Notes under the pieces: model-generated
The model's database searches: none
Told to the model about the DNA's origin: nothing
The model's input: only the letters and a program-made list of their open reading frames with translations
Part shown: positions 26,360-34,201 of the stretch, in pieces
Position numbering within the stretch: position 1 is the stretch's first letter
Layout of the letters: each line of letters opens with the position of its first letter
Position numbers and translations under genes: made by a program
Assembly (NCBI GenBank): GCA_017463615.1
Contig: JAFTOU010000024.1
Coordinates: forward strand, 1 to 42,540
Direction of reading: 5' to 3'
From: Alistipes sp.
GTDB lineage: Bacteria > Bacteroidota > Bacteroidia > Bacteroidales > Rikenellaceae
Length of the DNA stretch: 42,540 nt

Positions 26360-27118
26360 ATGGAGCAGTGGTCTATATCTAATGGCGTAACGAGCAGGTA
26401 CAACACCGACGAGCGTCCGCTGTATATCTATCAGCGAATGCGCGCCTATGGTGGTTGCATTGCCGAGCTTGCGGCGCATCTTGAGATTGTAAAATCTACC
26501 TACCGCGCAATCTTCGGCGAGGAGTGCTCGCTGACCGTTGCGCGCGTGGAGAGTCAGTGCGCCACCCTACTTAAGCGAGGCGGATACTCGGAGGGCTCGG
26601 TGCACATCGTGGAGCTTAGATACGACCGCAACGACAACCTCTCGCTACGCGTATTAGAGACCTCGCTCTACAAGCACTTCTCGCTGCGAGCGGTGCGTCC
26701 AAAGGCGTTTGAATGCAACATTTCGGGCGGAGAACTGATGCTCCACACCTCGGCAGCGATTGCTATGCAGGAGCTACTGAGCAGCATCGCCCACCAGAAT
26801 GGGTGCGACATCCCGCTCTGCGTAGATAGCAACGGCAGGGTGACTTCGGTAGACGGGGCGAGTCCAATTATTACAAGTGGTAGGAACATCGCCATTTCGC
26901 ACACGATAGATAGCGTAGAGGCAAGGGCCACCATCAAGGCGTTAAAGCGCGTGAAGGGTTACACGCTCACATTTAAGAATATTACGATAGAGGATATCCG
27001 CTCGGCAGACGAGTTTTTCTACGCCGACCATCGCGGCATAACGGCGGTGCACTCGTTTGAGGGTCACCTCTACTCGGACAATATCGCCAATGTGGTTATT
27101 GACACGATAAGTTTTTAG
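26360..27118 (+). CDS. Class IV aminotransferase-like protein, catalytic lysine apparently missing
   Basis: 252 residues of fold type IV PLP-enzyme character (branched-chain aminotransferase/ADC lyase group): RPLYIYQRMRAYGG at the start, GRVTSVDGASPII where family members have the E-x-x-x-x-N-F block, and IEDIRSADEFFYADHRGITAV where they have the ADE-F-T segment. In the usual K-T-x-N-Y...A-x-Q-E alignment the Schiff-base lysine falls on a glutamate in GGELMLHTSAAIAMQE. It may be an inactive or repurposed homologue, or my alignment may be off. Co-transcribed with holA. Confidence 0.7.
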   Translation: MEQWSISNGVTSRYNTDERPLYIYQRMRAYGGCIAELAAHLEIVKSTYRAIFGEECSLTVARVESQCATLLKRGGYSEGSVHIVELRYDRNDNLSLRVLETSLYKHFSLRAVRPKAFECNISGGELMLHTSAAIAMQELLSSIAHQNGCDIPLCVDSNGRVTSVDGASPIITSGRNIAISHTIDSVEARATIKALKRVKGYTLTFKNITIEDIRSADEFFYADHRGITAVHSFEGHLYSDNIANVVIDTISF

Positions 27119-27119
27119 T

Positions 27120-29117
27120 ATGAAGAGACTTTTTACACTTTTAATCCTCGCATTTACTCTGCTCACTGCCACAGCGCAAGCGGAGCGCTCAATTATACTT
27201 GACCAAGGCAGTTTTAGCGCGGTGCAGAGCGATGCACTGTCGGGTGTGAATATTGACCCTATCGGTGTGGATATGTCACGCAATGCTTGTGCGAGGGTAA
27301 AGATTCGCTTTGCCAATATGAGCCGAGCGGAGGTGGATGCGCTGGAGGTAAAGTTCCGCTCCAACACAGACCTTACCAAGCAGCGCGTAGCGGAGTACTA
27401 CGACAATGTGCTTATCCTGGAGATGACCGCCAAGCAGAACACCCGCTTCTACCTCTTCCATCCGGAGTTTGGCGAGAGCAACGAGGTTACGCTCAGCCTT
27501 GAGGGTAACAAGGAGTACCAGATGGAGGGACGACTAAACCAGAGCTTCAGCATTGTTGTAAACAGCAATGTGGAGGGTGCAGAGGTCTATATTGACAACA
27601 ATCTCAAGGGTCGCACGGGGGCGAATATGAGTCTTACGGTCAAGGATGTGATGATTGGCGACCATACGCTGAAGGTGGTCTACGGCGGTGTTAACTCAAC
27701 GCAGCAGATTACGGTCAATAGTGGCAGTATCTTCTTCCGCCAGAATGTAGATACAGCGGCTGCTAAACCGCAATTTGTGGTCTTTGCCGTAGAGCCAAGT
27801 AGCGCGGTGGTTATTATTGACGGCAAGCACTACACACTTCAGGAGGGCGCTATGCGCGTGGTGCTCAATAGCGGTACATATAATTATACTGTAACCGCCG
27901 CGGGCTATCATCCACAGAGCGGCACATTTACCATCGCGGGCGAGAAGGTTGTAAAGAGCATCAACCTCCGCGCTGACTCGGCAACCGTCACCCTTACCGC
28001 GCCAGAGAATGCAGAGATTTGGATTAACGACGAGATGAAGGGCACAAGCCGCTGGAGTGGTACGCTCGCCTCGGGCACATATATCTTTGAGGCTCGCAAA
28101 GCGGGTCACCGCTCCACCACACTCTCAAAGACAATCTCCTCCGCAGAGCCACAGCAGAGCTATGCCCTGCCAGCGCCGACGCCAATCTACGGCTCGCTGA
28201 TGGTTGATGGCTCGCCACTTATGGCAGATGTCACCCTTGACGGCAAAAATATCGGTCAAACCCCGCTTCTGTTGGATAACATCATTGTGGGCGAGCACAC
28301 AGTCGTCATCTCAAAGAGTGGCTACTCGCCTAAAACTCAGACCATTACCGTCACCGAGGGCGGCACTGCAACGGTAAACGCCACACTGACAAAGCAAACA
28401 CTTCCTACTCTCAAAGGCGCACCTATCACTATTGATTTCTCGCTGACCGCAGGGCAGTTGAATAGCAAAGGAAACAAATTTTACTATGCAAAAGACTACA
28501 ACTCAGCAGTACAATACTACTACGCCGCAGCCGAGCAGGGAAATCGCAAAGGTCAATGCAATCTTGGATATTGCTATGAAAAAGGATATGGTCTAGGACA
28601 AGACTATACACAAGCTGTATATTGGTATCGCAAAGCTGCGGAACAAGGGCTTAGTAGAGCTCAATGCAATCTTGGATATTGCTATGAAAATGGATACGGT
28701 GTAGAAAAAGATTACACTCAAGCTGTATATTGGTACCGCAAGGCTGCTGAGCTGGGTAATAGCACTGCTCAATGCAATCTTGGATATTGCTACGAAAAAG
28801 GATATGGTCTAGGACAAGACTATACACAGGCTGCATATTGGTACCGCAAAGCTGCTGAGCAAGGGCTTAGTAGAGCTCAATGCAATCTTGGATATTGCTA
28901 TGACAATGGATATGGTGTAGAAAAAGATGATACTCAAGCCGTATATTGGTATCGCAAGGCTGCTGAGCAGGGTAATAGCACTGCTCAATACAATCTTGGT
29001 CTATGCTACGAGTACGGAGAGGGTGTGACCAAAGATATTTCAGAGGCGAAGAGGTGGTATCAGAAGGCGGCTGACCAAGGTTATCAAAAGGCAAAGGAGA
29101 GGCTTAACAAGCTATAA
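27120..29117 (+). CDS. Secreted PEGA/Sel1-repeat protein
   Basis: 665 residues. Sec signal peptide MKRLFTLLILAFTLLTATAQA, with cleavage likely after AQA and no lipobox. Four PEGA-type beta domains lie at about 148-190, 219-283, 287-345 and 357-425 (for example DVTLDGKNIGQTPLLLDNI). About six Sel1/TPR-like repeats of 36 residues follow at 443-665 (CNLGYCYEKGYG... YWYRKAAEQG). PEGA domains are usually surface or polysaccharide-linked and Sel1 repeats bind proteins, so this is likely an envelope scaffold, by inference. The repeats alternate in two types, duplicated as a 216-bp unit. It starts one base after the aminotransferase stop. Confidence 0.85.
   Translation: MKRLFTLLILAFTLLTATAQAERSIILDQGSFSAVQSDALSGVNIDPIGVDMSRNACARVKIRFANMSRAEVDALEVKFRSNTDLTKQRVAEYYDNVLILEMTAKQNTRFYLFHPEFGESNEVTLSLEGNKEYQMEGRLNQSFSIVVNSNVEGAEVYIDNNLKGRTGANMSLTVKDVMIGDHTLKVVYGGVNSTQQITVNSGSIFFRQNVDTAAAKPQFVVFAVEPSSAVVIIDGKHYTLQEGAMRVVLNSGTYNYTVTAAGYHPQSGTFTIAGEKVVKSINLRADSATVTLTAPENAEIWINDEMKGTSRWSGTLASGTYIFEARKAGHRSTTLSKTISSAEPQQSYALPAPTPIYGSLMVDGSPLMADVTLDGKNIGQTPLLLDNIIVGEHTVVISKSGYSPKTQTITVTEGGTATVNATLTKQTLPTLKGAPITIDFSLTAGQLNSKGNKFYYAKDYNSAVQYYYAAAEQGNRKGQCNLGYCYEKGYGLGQDYTQAVYWYRKAAEQGLSRAQCNLGYCYENGYGVEKDYTQAVYWYRKAAELGNSTAQCNLGYCYEKGYGLGQDYTQAAYWYRKAAEQGLSRAQCNLGYCYDNGYGVEKDDTQAVYWYRKAAEQGNSTAQYNLGLCYEYGEGVTKDISEAKRWYQKAADQGYQKAKERLNKL
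28551..28982 (+). repeat. Tandem 216-bp superrepeat in the Sel1 region
   Basis: Four 108-bp units start at 28551, 28659, 28767 and 28875. Types 1 and 3 (KGYGLGQD...GLSR) and types 2 and 4 (NGYGVEKD...GNST) are more alike than neighbours are, so a two-unit block was duplicated. Confidence 0.85.
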
Positions 29118-29147
29118 CAGAGGATAAAATTTACAGAGATAGATAGA

Positions 29148-30323
29148 ATGGCAAAGGTAGTTGTAGGACTTTCGGGGGGTGTAGATTCGTCGGTGGCGGC
29201 GTGGTTGCTCAAGGAGCAGGGGCACGAGGTTATCGGGCTATTTATGCGCAACTGGCACGACACGACCGGCACGCTTGAGGGGGACTGTCCGTGGTATGAC
29301 GACCAGCTCTTTGCCGAGTTGGTTGCCAAGCGATTGGATATTCCGTTTCACTATGTAGACCTCTCGGAGCAGTACCGCGAGCGTGTGGTGGAGTATATGT
29401 TCGCAGAGTATGAGCGTGGCAGGACACCCAACCCCGATGTGCTATGCAACCGCGAGATAAAGTTTGATGTATTCCTCCGCGAGGCGCTCAAGCTCGGTGC
29501 GGAGTATGTTGCCACGGGGCACTACTGTCGCAAGGGCGAGCAGGAGGTAGGTGGCAGGACGGTATACTCTCTCCTTGCGGGCACAGACGGCAACAAAGAC
29601 CAGAGCTACTTCCTCTGTCAGCTCACGCAGGAGCAGCTTCGCTATGCCCTCTTCCCTATCGGTCATCTGACAAAGCCCGAGGTGAGAAAGATTGCCGAGG
29701 AGCAAAAGCTCGCAACAGCCAAGCGCAAAGATTCGCAGGGTATATGTTTTGTAGGCAAGGTAGACCTGCCCGTATTCCTACAGCAGAAGCTCTCAGCACG
29801 CAAGGGCAACATACACGAGATTCTGCCGACATGGCCGAAGTACGAGCGATACAATGCCGACACAACCCTTGAGGGTATGGCGCGCCCATACAGCTACACC
29901 GTACGCGACGGCAAGAAGATTGGCGAGCACAACGGGGCGCACTTCTACACCATAGGTCAGCGCAAAGGCTTAGGTATCGGCGGGCGCAAGCAGTCGCTAT
30001 TCATTATAGGTACGGATGTTGCTACAAACACAATCTATGTTGGCGAGGGAGATACACACCCGGGGTTGTACCGTCGTGCGCTGAAGGTGGAGAGTCAGGA
30101 GCTGCACTGGATAGAGCCGAGCGAGAGGTTGGCAGTCGGAGAGCAGCGCCGCTTTGAGGTGCGCATACGCTACCGCCAGCCGCTGCAAAATGCTACGATG
30201 TATATGCAGGAAGATGGCGCATACATCCTATTTGACACCCCACAGCGAGGCATTGCTGCGGGTCAGTTCGTGGCGTGGTACGATGGCGACAAAGTGGTCG
30301 GCTCGGGGGTGATTTCAGCCTAA
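29148..30323 (+). CDS. mnmA: tRNA-specific 2-thiouridylase MnmA
   Basis: Thiolates U34 of tRNA-Lys, -Glu and -Gln. 391 residues. PP-loop motif [15 protein letters not shown] (about 8-22). Catalytic cysteines are C100 in [10 protein letters not shown] and C200 in GICFVGK. Tail motifs [14 protein letters not shown] and GLGIGGRKQ are in order. It lies 30 bp after the Sel1 gene with no terminator between, so transcription may read through from upstream. A hairpin terminator follows. Confidence 0.95.
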   Translation: MAKVVVGLSGGVDSSVAAWLLKEQGHEVIGLFMRNWHDTTGTLEGDCPWYDDQLFAELVAKRLDIPFHYVDLSEQYRERVVEYMFAEYERGRTPNPDVLCNREIKFDVFLREALKLGAEYVATGHYCRKGEQEVGGRTVYSLLAGTDGNKDQSYFLCQLTQEQLRYALFPIGHLTKPEVRKIAEEQKLATAKRKDSQGICFVGKVDLPVFLQQKLSARKGNIHEILPTWPKYERYNADTTLEGMARPYSYTVRDGKKIGEHNGAHFYTIGQRKGLGIGGRKQSLFIIGTDVATNTIYVGEGDTHPGLYRRALKVESQELHWIEPSERLAVGEQRRFEVRIRYRQPLQNATMYMQEDGAYILFDTPQRGIAAGQFVAWYDGDKVVGSGVISA

Positions 30324-30353
30324 AAACTATCAGTTTTGCAAAAATTATCGGCA

Positions 30354-30378
30354 TATCGTTAAAAAAACGATACTTTTT
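30354..30378 (+). terminator. Terminator after mnmA
   Basis: A 7-bp stem TATCGTT/AACGATA with a five-A loop, followed by C and five T. Confidence 0.65.
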
Positions 30379-30412
30379 GTGTGCTTTTAGTATATATTTA
30401 CGAAAATATTAC

Positions 30413-30420
30413 TATATTTG
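30413..30420 (+). promoter_or_regulatory. -7 promoter box for ppdK
   Basis: TATATTTG matches TAnnTTTG, and the ATG follows 70 bases later. The -33 region is T-rich but without a clear TTTG. Confidence 0.55.
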
Positions 30421-30489
30421 CTGTTCGGAACACATAGAAAAGAAAAAGACAAACAAATCAATACTTAATTAACAAAAAATTAAAGAGTT

Positions 30490-33216
30490 ATGACAAACGT
30501 TAAACGCGTCTACACCTTCGGTAACAAAGAGGCTGAGGGTAATGGCAAAATGAGAGAGTTGCTCGGTGGTAAGGGTGCAAACCTTGCTGAGATGAACCTT
30601 ATCGGTATTCCAGTTCCTCCAGGTTTCACTATTACAACTGAGGTGTGTGCTGAGTACTACAAGCACGGTCAGCAGGCTATCATCGACATCCTTCGTCCAG
30701 ATGTAGAGGCTGCTATCGCAAAGGTAGAGGCTCTGACTGGTCGCAAGTTCGGCGACGCTAAGCTCCCACTGCTCGTATCTGTTCGTTCTGGTGCTCGCGC
30801 ATCTATGCCTGGTATGATGGATACTATCCTCAACCTCGGTATGAACGACGAGGCTGTTGAGGCTGTAGCTCAGCTCTCTGGCAACCCTCGCTTCGCTTGG
30901 GACTCTTACCGTCGTTTCGTACAGATGTACGGCGATGTTGTACTGGGTATGAAGCCAGTATCTAAGGAGGATCAGGATCCATTTGAGGTTATCATCGACG
31001 AGATGAAGGAGGCACGCGGTGTTGCTCTTGACACTGACCTCTCTACAGACGACCTTAAGGAGCTTGTTGCTAAGTTCAAGGCTGCAGTTAAGGAGCAGAC
31101 CGGCTCTGACTTCCCTGTTTGCCCTTGGGATCAGCTCTGGGGTGCTATCTGCGCAGTATTCGGCTCTTGGATGAACGAGCGCGCAATCCTCTACCGTAAG
31201 CTGAACAACATCCCTGCTGAGTGGGGTACTGCTGTAAATGTTCAGGCTATGGTATTCGGTAATATGGGTGACAACTCTGCTACCGGTGTTGCATTCTCTC
31301 GTGATGCTGCAACTGGTGAGAACATCTTTAACGGTGAGTATCTTATCAACGCTCAGGGTGAGGATGTTGTGGCTGGTATCCGTACTCCACAGCAGATTAC
31401 CATTGAGGGCTCAAAGCGTTGGGCTAAGGCTCAGAATATCTCTGAGGAGGAGCGTGCTTCTAAGTACCCTTCACTTGAGGAGGTTATGCCAGAGGTTTAC
31501 AAGGAGCTCAACGAGATTCAGCACCACCTTGAGGAGTACTTCACCGATATGCAGGATATTGAGTTCACAATTCAGGACGGTAAGCTCTGGATGCTCCAGT
31601 GCCGTAACGGTAAGCGCACCGGTGCTGCGATGGTTAAGATTGCAATGGATATGCTCCGCGAGGGTCTGATTGACGAGAAGACCGCTATCTTGCGCTGCGA
31701 GCCAGAGAAGCTTGACGAGCTGCTCCACCCTGTATTTGACAAGCAGGCTATCAAGAACGCTAAGGTTGTTGTTAAGGGTCTGCCTGCATCTCCAGGTGCT
31801 GCTACTGGTCCAGTAGTATTCTTCGCTGACGATGCTGAGAAGGTATACGCTTCAACTGGTCAGAAGGCTATCCTTGTTCGTATTGAGACCTCTCCAGAGG
31901 ACCTGAAGGGTATGCTTGACGCTGCTGGTATCCTTACTGCACGCGGTGGTATGACCTCACACGCAGCTGTTGTTGCTCGTGGTATGGGTAAGTGCTGCGT
32001 ATCTGGTGCTGGTGAGCTTGAGATTGACTACAAGGCTCGTACTATCAAGATTGGCGACCTTACTATCAAGGAGGGCGACTGGATTTCACTCAACGGTTCA
32101 ACTGGTGAGGTTTACCTCGGTCAGGTTGCAACTAAGGAGGCTACTCTGGATGGCGACTTCGGTATGCTGATGGATCTGACCTCTAAGTATGCACGACTCA
32201 AGGTTCGCACCAATGCAGATACTCCACGCGATGCTGAGCAGGCTGTAGCTTTCGGTGCTCAGGGTATCGGTCTTTGCCGTACAGAGCATATGTTCTTTGA
32301 GGGTGAGCGTATCAAGGCTATCCGCGAGATGATTCTCTCTGACGATGAGGATGGTCGTCGTGTAGCACTGGCTAAGCTGCTCCCTATGCAGCGTGGCGAC
32401 TTTGAGGGTCTGTTCAAGGTTATGAAGGGCTACCCAGTTATCGTTCGTCTCCTTGACCCACCATTGCACGAGTTCGCTCCTAACACTGAGAAGGATCAGC
32501 GCGAGATGGCAGAGGTTATGGGTATTCCATTTGAGAAGGTTGTCGCTAAGGTTGAGGCTCTGCACGAGGTTAACCCTATGCTCGGTCACCGTGGTTGCCG
32601 TCTTGGTAACACATACCCAGAGATTACCGAGATGCAGACCCGCGCAATCATTGAGGCTGCTATGAATGTTAAGGCTGCTGGCGTACCTGTAAAGGTTGAG
32701 ATTATGGTTCCACTGGTAGGTAACCACAAGGAGCTTCGCTACCAGAAGGCTGTTATTGACCGCGTAGCTAACGAGGTATTTACTGAGCGTAACGACAAGA
32801 TTGACTACCTCGTAGGTACTATGATTGAGGTTCCACGCGCTGCAGTTACTGCAAACCAGATTGCAGAGGTTGCTGAGTTCTTCTCATTCGGTACTAACGA
32901 CCTTACTCAGATGACCCTCGGCTTCTCTCGTGACGATATCGCTAAGTTCCTGCCTATCTACCTTGAGAAGAACATCATCAAGGCTGACCCATTCAAGATT
33001 CTTGATCGCAACGGCGTAGGTCAGCTTGTTCGTGAGGCTGTACTTAAGGGTCGCTCTACTCGCCTTGATCTCAAGTGCGGTATCTGCGGTGAGCACGGTG
33101 GTGAGCCATCATCTGTAGAGTTCTGCCACTTCGCAGGTCTTGACTATGTAAGCTGCTCTCCATTCCGCGTGCCTATCGCTCGCCTTGCAGCAGCTCACGC
33201 AGCTCTGAAGGAGTAA
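30490..33216 (+). CDS. ppdK: Pyruvate, phosphate dikinase
   Basis: Reversibly converts pyruvate, ATP and phosphate to PEP, AMP and pyrophosphate; in anaerobes it often serves glycolysis. 908 residues. The N-terminal ATP-grasp domain ([20 protein letters not shown] about 24-43), the swivelling phosphohistidine domain with His491 in [13 protein letters not shown], and the C-terminal TIM barrel with [19 protein letters not shown], where the first motif cysteine is catalytic, are all intact. Strong codon bias (GGT, CGT, AAG) marks very high expression. It stands alone between its own promoter and terminator. Confidence 0.97.
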   Translation: MTNVKRVYTFGNKEAEGNGKMRELLGGKGANLAEMNLIGIPVPPGFTITTEVCAEYYKHGQQAIIDILRPDVEAAIAKVEALTGRKFGDAKLPLLVSVRSGARASMPGMMDTILNLGMNDEAVEAVAQLSGNPRFAWDSYRRFVQMYGDVVLGMKPVSKEDQDPFEVIIDEMKEARGVALDTDLSTDDLKELVAKFKAAVKEQTGSDFPVCPWDQLWGAICAVFGSWMNERAILYRKLNNIPAEWGTAVNVQAMVFGNMGDNSATGVAFSRDAATGENIFNGEYLINAQGEDVVAGIRTPQQITIEGSKRWAKAQNISEEERASKYPSLEEVMPEVYKELNEIQHHLEEYFTDMQDIEFTIQDGKLWMLQCRNGKRTGAAMVKIAMDMLREGLIDEKTAILRCEPEKLDELLHPVFDKQAIKNAKVVVKGLPASPGAATGPVVFFADDAEKVYASTGQKAILVRIETSPEDLKGMLDAAGILTARGGMTSHAAVVARGMGKCCVSGAGELEIDYKARTIKIGDLTIKEGDWISLNGSTGEVYLGQVATKEATLDGDFGMLMDLTSKYARLKVRTNADTPRDAEQAVAFGAQGIGLCRTEHMFFEGERIKAIREMILSDDEDGRRVALAKLLPMQRGDFEGLFKVMKGYPVIVRLLDPPLHEFAPNTEKDQREMAEVMGIPFEKVVAKVEALHEVNPMLGHRGCRLGNTYPEITEMQTRAIIEAAMNVKAAGVPVKVEIMVPLVGNHKELRYQKAVIDRVANEVFTERNDKIDYLVGTMIEVPRAAVTANQIAEVAEFFSFGTNDLTQMTLGFSRDDIAKFLPIYLEKNIIKADPFKILDRNGVGQLVREAVLKGRSTRLDLKCGICGEHGGEPSSVEFCHFAGLDYVSCSPFRVPIARLAAAHAALKE

Positions 33217-33235
33217 TTTAGACTCTAAATATTGC

Positions 33236-33269
33236 AGGACGCTTCCGACAGGGAGCGTCCTCTTTTTTT
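33236..33269 (+). terminator. Intrinsic terminator after ppdK
   Basis: An 8-bp perfect stem AGGACGCT/AGCGTCCT, extended inward by three more pairs, is followed by C and seven T. Confidence 0.85.
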
Positions 33270-33320
33270 ATGCAGTCGGTATAGTTTTTTTCGCATTTTA
33301 TTGAAATTTCAGCCATAAAT

Positions 33321-33351
33321 TTTGCATTATAAAATAGATTTAGTATCTTTG
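33321..33351 (+). promoter_or_regulatory. Promoter of the small outer-membrane protein gene
   Basis: TTTG (33321-33324), a 19-base spacer and TATCTTTG (33344-33351) form a textbook Bacteroidetes promoter. The leader is about 65-70 nt. Confidence 0.75.
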
Positions 33352-33423
33352 GGGTCGTTATATGTCTTGAAATTCACAGACAGAAAATAGAATTTATTGT
33401 ATAACTTTTTAATTTACAAAACT

Positions 33424-33930
33424 ATGAAGAAAATTCTTCTCGCATTGGCATTTGTATTTTGCGCTGCAAGCGTATCTGCTCAGGGTTGGGCACTTGGTGG
33501 TCGTCTCACTGGCGGTATCCAGGCTCAGGTTGAGTACACTTTCTCTTCTGAGAACTACCTTGAGGGCCGCGTAGGTCTTGGTATCCTCAATGGTACTGGT
33601 CTTGATGTAACCGCTCTCTATCAGTGGAACTGCTTCAACTGGGATTGGACTCCACGCGCAGGTCAGTGGTTCTTTGACGCTGGCGTTGGTGCATCTGGTG
33701 GTTTCTGGAATCACAAGGTAGCAGAGGCTGAGGGTGTTTCTGCTCATCAGACTTATTCCTATGTTGGTGTTACCGGTTGTGCTAAGTTCGGTATCAAGTT
33801 CAACGGCGCTCCTGTAAAGCTCGCTATTGACTACTCTCCAACCATCGGTCCAGAGTTCGCTAAGGAGCACTGTGATATCAGCACTCGCGGTTTCTACAAC
33901 CTTGGTATTTCTTGCGTATACTGCTTCTAA
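33424..33930 (+). CDS. Small secreted outer-membrane beta-barrel protein
   Basis: 168 residues from ATG 33424 (MKKILLALAFVFCAASVSAQG), a clean Sec signal cut after SAQ; nine earlier codons are in frame but do not fit a signal peptide. The mature part has alternating beta-strand patterns (GRLTGGIQAQVEYTF, YLEGRVGLGILNG, AGQWFFDAGVGASGGFW) and ends in CVYCF, a terminal Phe as in many outer-membrane barrels. The specific family is not recognised. Codon use and promoter suggest high expression. Monocistronic, with terminators on both sides. Confidence 0.75.
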   Translation: MKKILLALAFVFCAASVSAQGWALGGRLTGGIQAQVEYTFSSENYLEGRVGLGILNGTGLDVTALYQWNCFNWDWTPRAGQWFFDAGVGASGGFWNHKVAEAEGVSAHQTYSYVGVTGCAKFGIKFNGAPVKLAIDYSPTIGPEFAKEHCDISTRGFYNLGISCVYCF

Positions 33931-33947
33931 ACGGTGTAAAATCTGAT

Positions 33948-33984
33948 AAAAAGTGCGATTTTTTAGAAAAATCGCACTTTTTTT
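33948..33984 (+). terminator. Strong terminator after the barrel protein gene
   Basis: A stem of at least 12 bp (AGTGCGATTTTT/AAAAATCGCACT), with flanking A/T pairs and a T7 tail. It can work on both strands. Confidence 0.85.
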
Positions 33985-33993
33985 GTCAAAATA

Positions 33994-34025
33994 TTTGGTG
34001 GTTTCAAAAAAAGCCCCTATATTTG
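33994..34025 (+). promoter_or_regulatory. Promoter of tRNA-Arg
   Basis: TTTG (33994-33997), a 20-base spacer and TATATTTG (34018-34025), ending 18 bases before the mature tRNA. Confidence 0.7.
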
Positions 34026-34043
34026 CACTCGCAATCAGGAAAT

Positions 34044-34117
34044 GGCTCCGTAGCTCAACTGAATAGAGTACTTGACTACGGATCAAGCGGTTCCAGGTTT
34101 GAATCCTGGCGGAGTCA
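34044..34117 (+). tRNA. tRNA-Arg(ACG)
   Basis: 74 nt, full cloverleaf. Acceptor GGCTCCG pairs with CGGAGTC (one G-T pair), with discriminator A. The D stem is GCTC/GAGT, the anticodon stem CTTGA/TCAAG with loop CTACGGA (anticodon ACG, A34 expected to become inosine to read CGU/CGC/CGA), and the T arm CCAGG/CCTGG. CCA is not encoded. Single gene with its own promoter and terminator. Confidence 0.93.
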
Positions 34118-34126
34118 CTGAGAAGG

Positions 34127-34158
34127 GGAGAAGTTAATAACTTCTCCTCTTTTTTTTC
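34127..34158 (+). terminator. Terminator after tRNA-Arg
   Basis: A 9-bp stem GGAGAAGTT/AACTTCTCC with a 3-nt loop, followed by TC and eight T. Confidence 0.85.
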
Positions 34159-34172
34159 TCAGAAAAATTTTA

Positions 34173-34180
34173 TACCTTTG
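34173..34180 (+). promoter_or_regulatory. -7 promoter box for the GH2 gene
   Basis: TACCTTTG matches TAnnTTTG. It lies 21 bases before the chosen ATG, with only T-rich sequence at -33. Confidence 0.55.
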
Positions 34181-34201
34181 TTTATAATAATACTCAAAGA
34201 T

